NCBI GenBank assembly: GCA_950106755.1
Contig: OX467084.1
Coordinates: 5,952,001 to 6,016,000 of the forward strand
Source: Climacium dendroides
Lineage: Eukaryota; Streptophyta; Bryopsida; Hypnales; Climaciaceae
Reading direction: 5' to 3'
Length of the DNA stretch: 64,000 bases
Shown: piece by piece, positions 21,623-33,330 of the stretch
Position numbering within the stretch: the first letter of the stretch is position 1
How the letters are laid out: each line of letters begins with the position of its first letter
Made by a program: the position numbers and the translations under genes
The notes under the pieces: model-generated
Told to the model about the DNA's origin: nothing
Seen by the model: the letters and a program-made list of their open reading frames with translations, nothing else
Database searches by the model: none

Positions 21623-23810
21623 GATGTATATTCATCTTATAGTACTAGGTTGAAAAACTACTTTTGTTTAGAAGTGAATATAGAATGGCCCATTGAAGTA
21701 GTTGACATGTATGCTAAATCCTAATTAGTTTAAGGTGGAAATAGTTTGTAGCAACTTACAAACAACTAAAATGATTTGTAAAACCATAAACATAACAAAA
21801 ATACATTAAAAAAAAGCTAAATTTAGCCAAAAAAACATTGCAGGAAGAAATGTTACAATTCTACAAATGAATCTTGAAAATGCTACTACATTCTAAGGAG
21901 AACTTATTATAATGAAACAACATTATACAACTGATTGTTACATATATCTAAATGAACCTTCTAAGAGTTTCTTAAAGTAGCCTCACCCATAATTGTTACT
22001 TTACCTATAACCATCACTTCCTTACATCTTGGAAAATCTTGGGGAGTAGGAAGATGTAATAGCAAGAATGTACCTCATCTAAAAATTTGACGTAAGTGGT
22101 GGTTTTAAGTCAATGTACAATCGGCTCTTTTAAAAATTCAAAACTTATTCATGTCCAAAAAATAAATTTAAAAATGCATTGAAATTCTTTTTCTCTTCTA
22201 AGTACAATTCAATAATTTTTTGGATGTCTATTAATCAACAATATATCCCAAACCCCTTATTTTGACAATTATGGGTGCTTCTACCTTAGTTACAAAAAAC
22301 ACAACCAACCTTAGATTAGTTAACAAAGTTTTAAGATCAACAATGCAAACTTCAAAAAAATTGTAAATTATTATTTTTACAAGGAAAAAAGTTCATTTAT
22401 TTTAAGACATATTACAAATATGTAAAGAAAAATTTGGGAGGATGGATGATGAATGGATGACATGAATGAAGCTCATTCATTCATCAAATCTATGGTTGAA
22501 AAATCATCTACTTGTGGGAAATGCTAGTCTTCATTCATGCCCATTCATGCAACATTTGAATGTAAAATTCATTATTTTCAATAAAAAAAATTGCAATTTC
22601 TTGGATTTATTTTTTTATTTTTGGTTTCTGACATTTCTATATTTAGATCTGACAACCCTATTTATTACTCTGACATGTCTATTTTTAGTAAAATTCTTCA
22701 CAGTGAGCACTCAAATCTAATTGCTCGTTGCTCAACGCTCGTTGCTCCCCGCTCACACTCTAGCACCGTTGGAAGCTTTTGCAACTTGAATTGCTTCTCA
22801 AGAAGCTTTCTCTAGTTTGAACCTTCTTCAAAAAGCTACCAAGAGCTTCTAATACTTAGGAAGTTTTTTAAAGAACTTCCATCCTACTTAAACGTCTTTT
22901 TAGAACCTTTTAGAACTTCTCTAGTTTGAAAAGTTTCTCAAGAAGTTTCTTTTTAGCTTTAGTTTCTTGGAGAAGGTTCTAGACTATGTTTATCATGAGT
23001 GTGATTTCTTCAAAGTACCTGTTGTCTTCCATTTTATATTCCTCAAATTTGATTCACTGCTTAAATTGGATTTCTTGGTTACAAATTGGAAAAAAAATAA
23101 AATTCTACCCAACCTTCTATACCTACTAGGGAAATTTTTATGTAATGGAGCTCCAAATTAAAAAGCTTAAGTGAACTTCATAACAAAATACAAAATGGCT
23201 AGAGTATCCCCTTAATAGAATCACTAGAATTAAGTGGAAATGTTCTCTAGGATTAGTACCAAACTTTTTAAACAATTAAAGAAACACCTAAATCAAGGCA
23301 AAGAGAAAATTTGAAGAAACCTCAATAATGGATGCAAGAGATACAAGACAAGACAAGACAAATTTTGGATGACAAGACTTGATATTAGAGTCAAAAAGTA
23401 CAATATTAAAGCTAGAACCAAGAGCTAAGATCTAAGAGATGTATTCAAGAGATTAAGAAAACAAGAGTACTAAAACAAGGCTTTAGATCTAGAGCTAATA
23501 CTGAGAGCTATAAACTAAAATGAGTTGTTGAGACTTAGGAATCTTTCAATCTTGACTTCTATATATACTCAAGTAATAAGAGGTGATTTGAAAGAAAAGG
23601 GATGAAGTTATATATTTTTTCCAAAGTCCCCCAGTAATCTTTTCTCCATCAATTCCAAGAGTACTAAAATAAATCAAATTTATTGTTGGACTTATTTTTA
23701 ATTTGTGGAAAAAACTTCAAATAACAAATAGGTTAAGCTATTGGTTTCAAAAGGTACAAATTAGCTTTAAAGATCCTTATAGATAACCAAATAAGATTTT
23801 TCTTGTGTAA
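21623..23810. other. AT-rich spacer with inverted GAA/TTC clusters
   Basis: No gene is supported. Positions 22785-22985 are dense in TTC and GAA blocks (see the separate repeat entry). Positions 23340-23385 hold a few ACAAG repeats. The remainder is plain AT-rich sequence. Confidence 0.45.
22785..22985. repeat. Degenerate AGAAGCTT/TTCTCAAGAAG repeats, heat-shock-element-like
   Basis: TTCTCAAGAAGCTTTC, AAGAACTTCC, TTTCTCAAGAAGTTTC and GAGAAGGTTCTAGAC recur. GAAGGTTCTAGA fits the alternating GAA/TTC rule of heat-shock elements. There is no gene immediately downstream with which to connect it, so the regulatory reading is speculative; it may be only a decayed minisatellite. Confidence 0.35.
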
Positions 23811-24290
23811 ATTTTGGTGTCATTTTGTGTGTATTTTGATACTTTCTGTATAGATGTTGGTTGTTCTTTTTGCCAATGGGGTCATTTTGTCCAATTGGTT
23901 GTGCTTCTTTGAAGTCTATTTTGAGTTTATCAAGTCGGATGGTCCAATCTTTGGTTAATCCAATTCAGTCTGAGTTGGTAGTGATTTGGTCAAAACCAAT
24001 TGGATGTGCTAGTTGGGTAAGTCAAGTGTTCCAAGTTGGTAGATATAGTAAGTAGTGAATATTAGGGTATAATTACCAAATAGGTGGTTAAGTCTAAGTG
24101 GGATTTTTTTTGTGTCCATCCAAGTCGATTGATGGTGGTTGGTGGCCATCTCCTCTGTTGCCTATTAAGTTTTTTATTTCATTTTTTACCCACTTGGAGA
24201 GAGCTAGTGCGAGTCCGAGCCAAGTAGGTTGTGTAGTGTTTTTGTTTTGTGTGTGTTTTTGTGAATTTAAGTTAAGAAATTGAGTATGCA
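23811..24290 (+). repeat. Dispersed repeat, possible LTR fragment (partner at 40560-41160)
   Basis: GAGAGAGCTAGTGCGAGTCCGAGCC followed by GTTTTGTGTGTGTTTTTGTGAAT resembles GAGAGTCCAGTGCGAGTCCCAGCC and GTTTTGTGTGTTTGG...GTGTGTGAAT of the later copy. Neighbouring words (CCAATTGGTTGTG, GTCAAACCAATT) are also shared loosely. The later copy is followed by a gag-like zinc knuckle, so both may be LTR-region fragments of one copia-like family. Confidence 0.4.
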
Positions 24291-27079
24291 AGTGTGCTAG
24301 TCCATGAAGAGTGTTTGTAGAAATTGGAATGTGATTGAGAGAGTTTTAAGTGAGAAGATTTGAATGTTCTAATTGAAGGTGGTGTGTGATAGAAAGAAAG
24401 GATTTTAAAATTCTATTATGGACAAGACATTATGAGAAAGTGTAGAGTAATGAATATTTTGTAAATCTTTCAACAATGATATGATCGCCAATTCATTTAA
24501 TATAAGAAAATCTAAATTTTGAAATATTTGAGATGTGTTTAAGCTTGTGAATTGGCAATGTTGAATTAAGTTTGTGAATAAAAATAAATAAATAAACATA
24601 AAAAATAAAAATTTGAATTACGTTGGAAGTGTAATTTTGTTGTAGTTTGAGTGATTGATGATTGTCCAACTTGGGTCATGGTCTTCTATTTTTGGATTGT
24701 ATTACCTATTCTAGGAATTGGTCTATTTAGCATAAATTTCTTACTTGACCGTCTCCCTTGGAATGATTTTATTATACTAAATGGGTAATTTTCAAGTAGG
24801 TCTTTATCCTTCTTCTACACATCCCCTATCTACCTAGGTCATTTGGAGTTTTAGACTAGTAAATATTACAAGTCGCCAAAATAAAGAACTATAAAAAGCC
24901 CAAATGTTGAAATATGAACTTTTTAAAGATTTTGAATTTATTGGAGGTATTTGAAAGGTTTGTGGGAGTAAGAAAAGACCACTCTTTGACTTTTTTGGGA
25001 TGTTGCATGTTCTTGAAGCTTTAGCCAACTCCTTGAACTTGTTTAAATTTATTATAATTAGCTAGTGTTGTCTATTTGGGTACTTGTTGATGTTGGATTG
25101 CTTTGAAACTTATTGAAGCTTGTTATTATCTAAAGGCATGCTATCCTAATTTTTATTGGAATTTTATTGAAATTTGGGTGTTTTTTAAAAATTTAGTAAG
25201 GTTGGTTTAAGTGGTTGGCTTTCCAAAATCTATACTTGAGCTATTTAGAGAAATCCAAAACTCAATGATTGACCTCTAGAGGATCCTATATCCTTAGTGT
25301 AGGCTCGTATTATTATTTTGCACTTGTTCTAAGAGGGGCTTACAATTTATTACCTTTTATAGAATTAGATGGATTGAGAATCTTTGATTGGAGTGGAATC
25401 TTGGCCAGTTGATTGTACTAGTGAACTTTTGGTGTGTTTTTACCATCAAAATATCTTATGTAGGCTACATACGCTCCTATCTTTGTAGTGCATGTATTTT
25501 TCACCTACAAAGCTAATAGTTTGACTTTTACCTAAGTTTTGAAATGATTGGTAACTTGGATTTGTGTTCATTACAAGTATACCTAAGACGAAATATGCAT
25601 GCAATAGTTTGGTAGTTCCTCATGCAAGCTCTTTACAATAATGTACACCACAGACATTGTGTTAAGATACATCCTACTTGAGATATTGGTTTTCTTTATC
25701 TCTACAATGAAGGGATACATGTAAAGGGTGGTTGCAAAAAATACCTACCAGTTTTGATAACTTTTTATACATTACTCATGAATTTTTTGAGAGTACTTTA
25801 AAATTGGAAAAATAATTTTAAAAATAATTTAAAAATATGTTTAATATATATACCTTTAAGAAGAAGGCACCTTTTGAAGGAAAAATATAGAAGAAAATTT
25901 TAAATAGGAGAATTAGAAAAGTGCAAAATCTAAGGTAGTTTTGCTATGTTAAACTACTCATTTGGTACGGTTTCCATATTTCCAAAAGTCCAGGAACTTG
26001 CAATCCTTTACAACCCCAAAATCTCATCTAATGGTTCTCCCTATTCTTTAAGAGCAATATTAGAGCTTTAATATTTGTGTGAAAATTCACAAAATAAAAA
26101 ATAATAATTAAAAACATCATCATTTTGATTTTTTAACCATGTTTCTAATATTTTCAACAATAACATATTTTAGCCTTCAATTCATTGTTAACTTATTATT
26201 GGTGGTACAAACTCCACAAAGGGCAATGAAGCCCTATTAATTATATTGGAACTTTAAAAAAAAACTTTCACAATACTTTGCAAATGCATTGTTCACTATC
26301 CAAAACTTTATAATAAAATGTGTGTCTCACAATTTATGCAAGTTGCCTTGTTTTGAAATTTAATTGAAAATTCATCAAAAAAAAATTGAAGGAAATAAAA
26401 TTCAAAAATGGAAAGTATTTCTCATTGCCCAACTTCCCAATGTTGAGAATAGAAAAATTGAATTGAACATAATTGTGTAACCACTATTCCAAATTTTACA
26501 AAGTTTGGTTTGCAAACTTTGCATTCAATACAATGCTTGTACACATTTGTTTGAAAAAATCCAATAAAAAGGTAGACATGACAATTTTTGTGAAAGTTGA
26601 TTTTAGCTCAAACACATCCTTCATTCCCTTCAAGCTTGAAATTCAACTAATTTAACAAAATCTTGGCATTTAAGCCTTTAAGCCTTTTAAACCAAATTTC
26701 CCTTTCTTGGTCTAAATCTATAGTTAGCCAATTAAGCCCTCTAGATCCATCACAATGTACATATATAAGCAATCATTCCATGATATTAGAATACATACAG
26801 TTGGGATGTCTTTGGTGAACAATTTAACTTTGACAAAATAATGTAGCTTATTGAATGATATCTTTTTGTTATAGTTTAAAATCTTAAGGCATTTACCATG
26901 AGAAACCTTTTTTCTTTTTTTTTCCTGACTTCTTTGACAATGTTAAGGGTGAAAAATGCATAATTTTTTTAAGTCTCTTCCGCATATTTCCAAACTTATG
27001 AAGGGTTGGAGGCTTACCATTCAAATCATACACACCGGCATCCAGTTAGCAGGGACTTCAACATCAGATGCATCTTCAA
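24291..27079. other. AT-rich spacer, no gene seen
   Basis: Nearly 2.8 kb without a supportable coding region or clear repeat. Simple A/T runs dominate. No structured element was recognised. Confidence 0.5.
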
Positions 27080-27597
27080 CGCTACACTAAAATTGGTAAA
27101 TAGTGTTGGCAATACTAATTGTCAACACTAACACTAATTGTGATTTGCAAGATTAGTGTTAGATGAAAATTACCCCATTCTAACACTATTTTAGCTCTAT
27201 AGTAAATTACAGTTTTCTAAGAAAGGGACAAATTTTCACGGCGGAAACCATAGATTACAATTTTGCAGAGAAAGGACAAACTTTCATGACGGGAGGCTAA
27301 AATTACAGTTTTGCAGGGAACGGACAGATTTTCGTAGTGGGAAGCAAAAATTGCAGTTTTCTTGGAAAGGGGTAGATTTTCACGGCGGGAGGCAATAATT
27401 ACAATTTTGTAGGGAAGAGACAGATTTTTACGGCGGAAGGCAAAAATTACAGTTTTGTAGGGAAGGGACAGATTTTTATGACAACAATTAAGTGCCCCAA
27501 CACTATTTACACATAAGTTGAAAAATAGTGTTTGGGATAAAAAACAGGGAACAACACTAATTATCACCCAACACTATTTACCAATTTTAGTGTAGTG
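27080..27597. mobile_element. MITE with CACTA-like ends carrying a minisatellite
   Basis: The right end is CACTACACTAAAATTGG read inward; the left end is CGCTACACTAAAATTGG, one mismatch. The inverted repeat continues through GTAAATAGTGTTG. Repeated AACACTAATT/AATTAGTGTT words fill the subterminal parts. The centre is the 54-bp minisatellite listed next. The flanks do not show a clean target duplication. Confidence 0.7.
27210..27480 (-). repeat. 54-bp minisatellite, open as 18-residue repeats
   Basis: About five to six units of the type GGACAGATTTTCACGGCGGG plus AGGCAAAAATTACAGTTTTG lie inside the MITE. On the minus strand the frame stays open through all units and would encode an 18-residue repeat like ENLSLPYKTVIFASRR. 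Because 54 is divisible by three, openness of one frame is expected from a single open unit, so I do not call it a gene. Confidence 0.75.
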
Positions 27598-29605
27598 AAG
27601 AAAGACGATGCTTGCTCCATGATCAACCAAGGTGCCGTACCCTCACAGGAAATTCGCCTTGAATGCATGTGTGCACTCCTAATAACGAAGTGTGTCTTTG
27701 TTTTTTAGGCCACACTGTCCCAGACCTTTGCTAAGAGGGTATAAACAGTAGCAAACTTTGAAATACCCATTCCACAGACCACCTTAGCCCGGGTTCTTGT
27801 GCACATTGTCTGGTAAATAAAATAGTCAGAAATAATGAAACTTTGCACTGCATGATTATATACGTGTACACTTTGACTACAACTACCGTAGCTTTTTAAC
27901 TATACTTTACTGGCCCAACGAAGCAGCACCGACAAAATGAAGGCCATGACATGGTAGAGTGTGGACGAATATATATAGACATCATGGTAAAGAGGCCAAA
28001 TTCGATCGGCACTCAGTTTCTGGCAACCAGCCCGGACCACCAGGACTTGCAATCACTCAATCGTAAAGCTTTGCACACAGAGACGTCGTGCTGATGTCAT
28101 TGGCTGCACTCCCTAAGGGAATCCATTAACCCGTAAGGGATCACGACCTTATCTTTGTCGAAACATGGTAGAGTTTTGCCCTGTTAAACACCATATTCTC
28201 ACAAAAGAAATATCATCGAGTGCATTCGGTGAGATTCCACCCCGCACTCATACGAAATATGCTTATATGCTCCTATCAAACCAATCATAAAACTGCGGAA
28301 CAACCACCCCAAATTGGCACCAATTCATCATTGGACAGTTTTTCATTCCTACAGTTACTGTAACAGTCCATGGTATAATCTGACTAGGAGCGGTTGGCGT
28401 GGGTGGTGGGGTGGTGGTTGTTGTCGTGGAAAACGGGGAGGTGCATTCCCGATTGTGCCACGCTGCATGACCGCTGTACGGGAGACAAGGGGGCTGGGGT
28501 TAGCAAACGGAAACTTCAGACAGGAAACGGAAAATTTCAAACAGGACGAAGAGGATTGTCACGAGGTTTTATATGCGATCCTCGTATTGGTGCATGGGCA
28601 AATATGGATATGCTACCTTAAAGGATCACGACCTTTTCTGTGTGGAAACAGGGTAGAGTGTGGCGTGTTAAACAGCATTCATGTATCGTCACTTTTTGTG
28701 GCGACCAGCCCGATTCACCTGGACTAGCAATCCGAGCATGCTGGTACACTAGCTTGGACTACAACTACCGTAACTTTGGTATTGTACTTGAGTGGCCCAT
28801 CGAAGCAGCAACGGCCAAATGATATGGGAGAGTGTAGGAATAAACATTGTGTTGAGTGGCCAAATTCGATCGGCACTCAGTTTCTAGCAACCAGCCCGGG
28901 CCACCGGGACTTGCAATCACAGAGACGTGGTGCTGATGTCATTGGATGCTCCCACTAAAGATATCCGTTAGCTCCTAAAGGAAAGGATCACGACCTTGTC
29001 TTCGTCAAAACATGGTAGAGTGTGACCTGTTAAACACCATATGCTCACAAAGTCACAAATGAAATATCATTGAGTGTATGCAGTGAGATTCCACCCCGAT
29101 TCATACAAAATATACTTGTGTGCTCCTATCAACCACTCATAAAACTGTGCACAACAGTAATCCCAAATTGGCACCGAATCACCACTGAACAGTTTTCATT
29201 CCTACAATATCAATTCATGGTACAGCAATCTAGGAGTAGTTCTTGGAGCATGGGGCAGAATATGGACAGGCTACCCTAAAGGCCGGATCACGACCTTTTC
29301 TTTGCCGAATCATGGTAGAGTGTGGCCCATTAACCCCTAAGCGTGTCGACATTCATAATGTGGACGACGGACAGAAGAGATTCAAGTCTGTAACTCATAG
29401 AAAAGCGACGAATTCATCGCAATTTTTTTCCCCTGTTGTTTTGTAGACAAGTTCAGCGGCAGTGCTCAACTGTCAACATGAGGTGAAATTTCTGTTTGCA
29501 GAAGTGCTTCAGAAAATGTGAAAAATAAAAACTTACAGACATGGTACGTTGCCAGGGGTAGCAGCTGAGATGCCGGCAAGTCTCTGCCTCAGTGCTCTGA
29601 AAATA

Positions 29606-29705
29606 TGATGCAATTCCATATTCCACACTTTTCCCGATGCAATTCCATATTCCACATTTTCGACGATGCAACTCCATATTCCACATTTTTCCCGAATTTC
29701 CTGGT
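29606..29705 (+). repeat. 29-bp tandem repeat, three units
   Basis: Three copies of GATGCAATTCCATATTCCAC plus ATTTTTCCC, followed by GAATTTCCTGGTCCTC. A diverged single copy with the same flank (CCACATTTTTCCCGAATTTC, GTGGTCCTC) is at about 32440-32475, inside the module field. Confidence 0.75.
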
Positions 29706-31610
29706 CCTCTCACGTGATGTACACACTCCGAAAGCCGCTACCTGTGTAACTGCCCGTCGAAGTCAACACCTTTTTGTTTGTGTGGTCAAGCCTTCTGATC
29801 TTTCAGACGTACACTTTTTTCCGAATTTCAGTTAATGTCACATTCGCAGCATTTCGTCTGCTCACCTTCAGATCTAACGGTTACATTCTAGACTACCGAC
29901 GAAAAAATGTGCTCCTGCACAGCCTTTCTTACTTCTGAATTTCATGTGCGACTTCGTCCTCAGTAATAAATCCATCGTGAGCAACCAGCCCGGGCCGGGC
30001 CGGCCACCGGGACTTGCAATCTCTCAATCATGCAGTTTTGCTGATGTCATTGGTTACACCCAATAAAGGTATCCATTAACTCCGAAAGGAAAAGGAAAGA
30101 ATCACGCCCTTGTCTTCGTCGAAACATGGTAAGAGTGTGGCCTATTAAACACCATATGCTTACAAATGAAATATCATTGAGTGCATGCAGTGAGATTCCA
30201 CCCCCACTCATAAGAAATATGCTTATCAAACCACTTGTAAAACTGTGCACAACAGTAATCCCAAATTGATACCAATTCATCACCAGACAGTTTAATTTAC
30301 ATACCAATACTAGTAACAATTCATGGAATACTTTAAGAGTAGTTCTTGGAGCATGGGCAGACAGGATATGGACATGTATGCTACCTTAAAGGATCACGAC
30401 CTTTTCTTCGTCGGAACATGGTATCTGAGTGGCCCAGAAACATCATGCTACCGTCGCTTTTTCTGGCAACTAGCCTGAGCGTCCTGGACTTATAATCACT
30501 CCAGACAGTTTTGCTAAGCGCAGACAGACGTAGTGCTGATGTCAAGACATTGGCTGCACCCTTTCAAGGTACCCATTAACTCCTAGCTAAAGGATAAGGA
30601 CCAAGACCCTGTTAAACACCATTTGCTCACAAAAGAAATTCATTGAGTGCACTCGGTGAGATTCCACCGCCACTCTTATGAAGCATGCCTAAAATTATGC
30701 TCCTATCAAATTCTGTAAAGGTTACGTACCGTGCCTGCAGGGCATTGCCACCTTATGCGAACTCATGAATGGGCTAATAGAACACTAAAGATCCTTACAA
30801 TCATCCCCATTCTATTCTATGGGTCATAATCCTGCAGCAAGGTATGACTCACTCCAAATTCAATTACGTCCATTTCAAAAGATCAGTCTTTTGAGACAGT
30901 TTTGCTGAGCACACAAACAAGTGGTGCTCATGTCATAGGCTCCACATGCGACAGAGAATCCCCATCGATGGGCACAAAAAAGTACGAGAAGACAATTAAG
31001 AAGAGTTCCATCGATTGTTTCGTCGGAGTGGGTGAGCGGACAAGTTTTCATGTTCCAGGGCGATTGCAAGAAACACTTTTACTAGTTGTTTCATTTTCGA
31101 TTTTCTGTCTGTCAGTACTATTTGTCCTAAGAGTACTGTGACAAAGTCGGGGCATGCAACATGAAATATGGACCGTTGATTGGATTTCAGATCTATCACT
31201 CTAACGCCACGTGGAAGTTCATCATTGGATAATAGTGATGGATGGCAATAATAAACTCGCCATAAAAGTAGTCCATGTTGGCAAATTGGAGCCGCATTGG
31301 GCCCCACCAATACTAAGGTTGGTACACCCCAAATGTGCCACTGACCTTAAACCGGCATCTATATTGTATGTACATCTCCAAAATCAATTCTGTATATATG
31401 TGGAAGAAACGTTTTCAGAACCAAACTTTGTTCCTTAACAACTTACATATCCAAATGCCACATTCTCTGGTGCATTGGAACCTACTTTCACTTGCCAACA
31501 AGAACATATGAAAATTTAATCAATCTAATAATAGAAAATAGGTCTCAGTAGCAAAAAGTGGCGGTTTTGGGCGTATCTACCTTACTAAAAGGAGTCTTTA
31601 AAGACACAGG

Positions 31611-31700
31611 GAGAACGGGAGGCCGATATTGGGGGGTTGTTTTGGGGGGTAAAGTTATATACCCCCCAAAAAAATCATCCAATATCGCCCTCCCGGTCTC
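31611..31700. repeat. 90-bp hairpin with 40-bp arms
   Basis: The left arm starts GAGAACGGGAGGCCGATATTGG (31611-31650) and the right arm is its approximate reverse complement, ending CCAATATCGCCCTCCCGGTCTC (31661-31700). The loop is 10 bp. A MITE core or small-RNA-type foldback is possible; the ends show no obvious duplication. Confidence 0.7.
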
Positions 31701-31709
31701 TTGTGAGCA

Positions 31710-31990
31710 TCACCACCTGCCTTGCAAAATGGGGTGATTTGGCTTGCAAAAAGGGGCCATCTATTTTGCAAGCTGGGTTGAATATGTCCACCCCACCCAT
31801 GACCTCTTAAGCGACTAAGCTTGAGGTAAAATCATTGGTGCGGAGTGAATGCGGGCAATATAGAGTGTTATGGCAAATTTGTCTTCTGTGGTTTTGCAAG
31901 CCCAAACTTGGCTTCCAAAATGACCCCCATTTGCAAGCCAAGGGCAGCTTGCAAGCCCAGCCTCCAAGCAAGTCATCCGTTTTGGAGGAC
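31710..31990. repeat. Cluster of TTTGCAAGC / GCTTGCAAA words
   Basis: At least seven copies of GCTTGCAAA or its reverse complement occur in 280 bp (for example TTGGCTTGCAAAAAGG, ATTTTGCAAGCTGG, CATTTGCAAGCCAAGG), arranged in both orientations. It looks like a small repeat element with inverted subterminal motifs. Confidence 0.5.
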
Positions 31991-33054
31991 AGGTGGCCAT
32001 GTTCTTACTGCTATACCTTGAAATACTATTCTGAGCCACAAGCTGCAATTAAACTAGGAAAATGAGACTTCCACATTTCCATTTTTTAAAATTAGAGAAT
32101 GCACTTGGAAAATTTATATTAAAAGTGGTCATTGTTGCCAACTGAGAGCAATGAGGGAAGCATGAAGAAAAAACCGAAATACCATTTTTAATTGTTGAGA
32201 AATTCATGCTGAATGTAGCACACTTTAGGCCAAATAATGTAGGAGACACGTGAAGCAAGCTGTTGGAAATCCCTCTCTCGAAAACGTGTATTTTCGTTAT
32301 AAGAGACTAGAAGGGCAGATTGACGAAAACGACGAACATGAAGCGGTCACGATTCGGCAAGCAAGGTCGATAACTTCACCTCAAGGTCGGAATTTCTGAA
32401 TCACAAATTTAGAAACGACGCATAAGTCGAAGATGCATGATCCAATTCCACATTTTTCCCGAATTTCGTGGTCCTCACATTTCCTCAATCATACAGTTTT
32501 GCTGAGCACACGGAGACGTGGTGCTGATGTCATTGGCTGCACCCGCAAAGGGAATTAATCAACTGGGTCCTAAAGGAAAGAATCACGACCTTGTCTTCGT
32601 CGATCGAAACATGGTATCTGAGTGTGGCCCATTAAACACCATGCTATCATCGGTTTTTCTGGCAACTAGCCCGAGCCACCTGGACTTTTCTTTTCCACTT
32701 GAATTAAAAATATTCGACGACTGTTCATGCTCCCTCGCTATATAATGGGACTAAGCCAACATCCAGTGCCACTAGCAGACTGTCTCGCATACTGTTTAAG
32801 GAACAATGTGCACTTGGAGCCCAAAGTGACACTCAAGCAACAAGCGACACTCAAGTCCTGTGACTGCGAATTCTGAGTTGACTTCCGGGACATCGATCAT
32901 CACTTGTTCACTTGCATTCAAATTGTGTGCAAGGGCGGGCATCAATCTTCTTGGCCATGGTGACTATAATGACGCAGGCTTCTGGAGCTTGGACTGTATG
33001 CTTCTCTCTCCTCTGCTTTCCACACCATCTTATTATACAGGCTCCCCCTTTGGA

Positions 33055-33330
33055 GTACCGATGTCAGTTTAGCCTCAAAAATTTGATATTATGCGCAACC
33101 ACATGAATGTGTGGATGTCAGTTAAGTCTCAAAATATTTAGTCTCAAAGTAGTTTATTACGCACCACAGAATCCGTGTGTAGATATCAGTGAAGTCTCAA
33201 AACTTTGCTCAAACTAGATCAGCTGTATGCGCACCCATGTGAATGTGTGGATAGCAGTCGAATGAGTCTCAAAATGTTTGCTCAAATCAAGTTAGTTACT
33301 GTGCGCAACCACGTCCGTGAATGTGGCGAT
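33055..33330 (+). repeat. Tandem repeat of about 70 bp running into the P450 start
   Basis: Four diverged units share the order GTCAGTTTAGCCTCAAAA (or GCAGTCGAATGAGTCTCAAAA), TTTGCTCAAA, GCGCAACCAC and GAATGTGTGGAT. The fourth unit contains the start codon of the P450 and its first two dozen codons. The repeat therefore spans the presumed promoter, 5' UTR and start of translation. Confidence 0.75.

Larger units (their letters stand above)
27860..32700 (+). repeat. Field of degenerate direct repeat modules upstream of the P450
   Basis: A module recurs in the same orientation. It contains CCAGCCCGGGCCACCGGGAC, TTGCAATC, TGCTGATGTCATTGGCTGCA, ATCCATTAACTCC, GGATCACGACCTTGTCTTCG, CATGGTAGAGTGTGGCC, TTAAACACCAT and GTGAGATTCCACCC. 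TGATGTCATTGG-type sites occur near 28093, 28933, 30043, 30538 and 32524, and ATCACGACCTT-type sites near 28141, 28626, 28987, 29288, 30100, 30391 and 32582. Copies differ by substitutions and deletions and are 0.3-2 kb apart. Short frames across it are broken and shared between copies, so I see no gene. It may be an expanded promoter or a decayed tandem duplication. Confidence 0.75.

Noticed and set aside
27217..27567. 116-codon minus-strand repeat protein
   Set aside because: It is explained by a 54-bp minisatellite inside a MITE; the frame is open by periodicity.
28314..28727. 137-codon plus-strand ORF in the repeat field
   Set aside because: It spans the junction of two repeat modules, is not conserved in the other modules and shows no motif.
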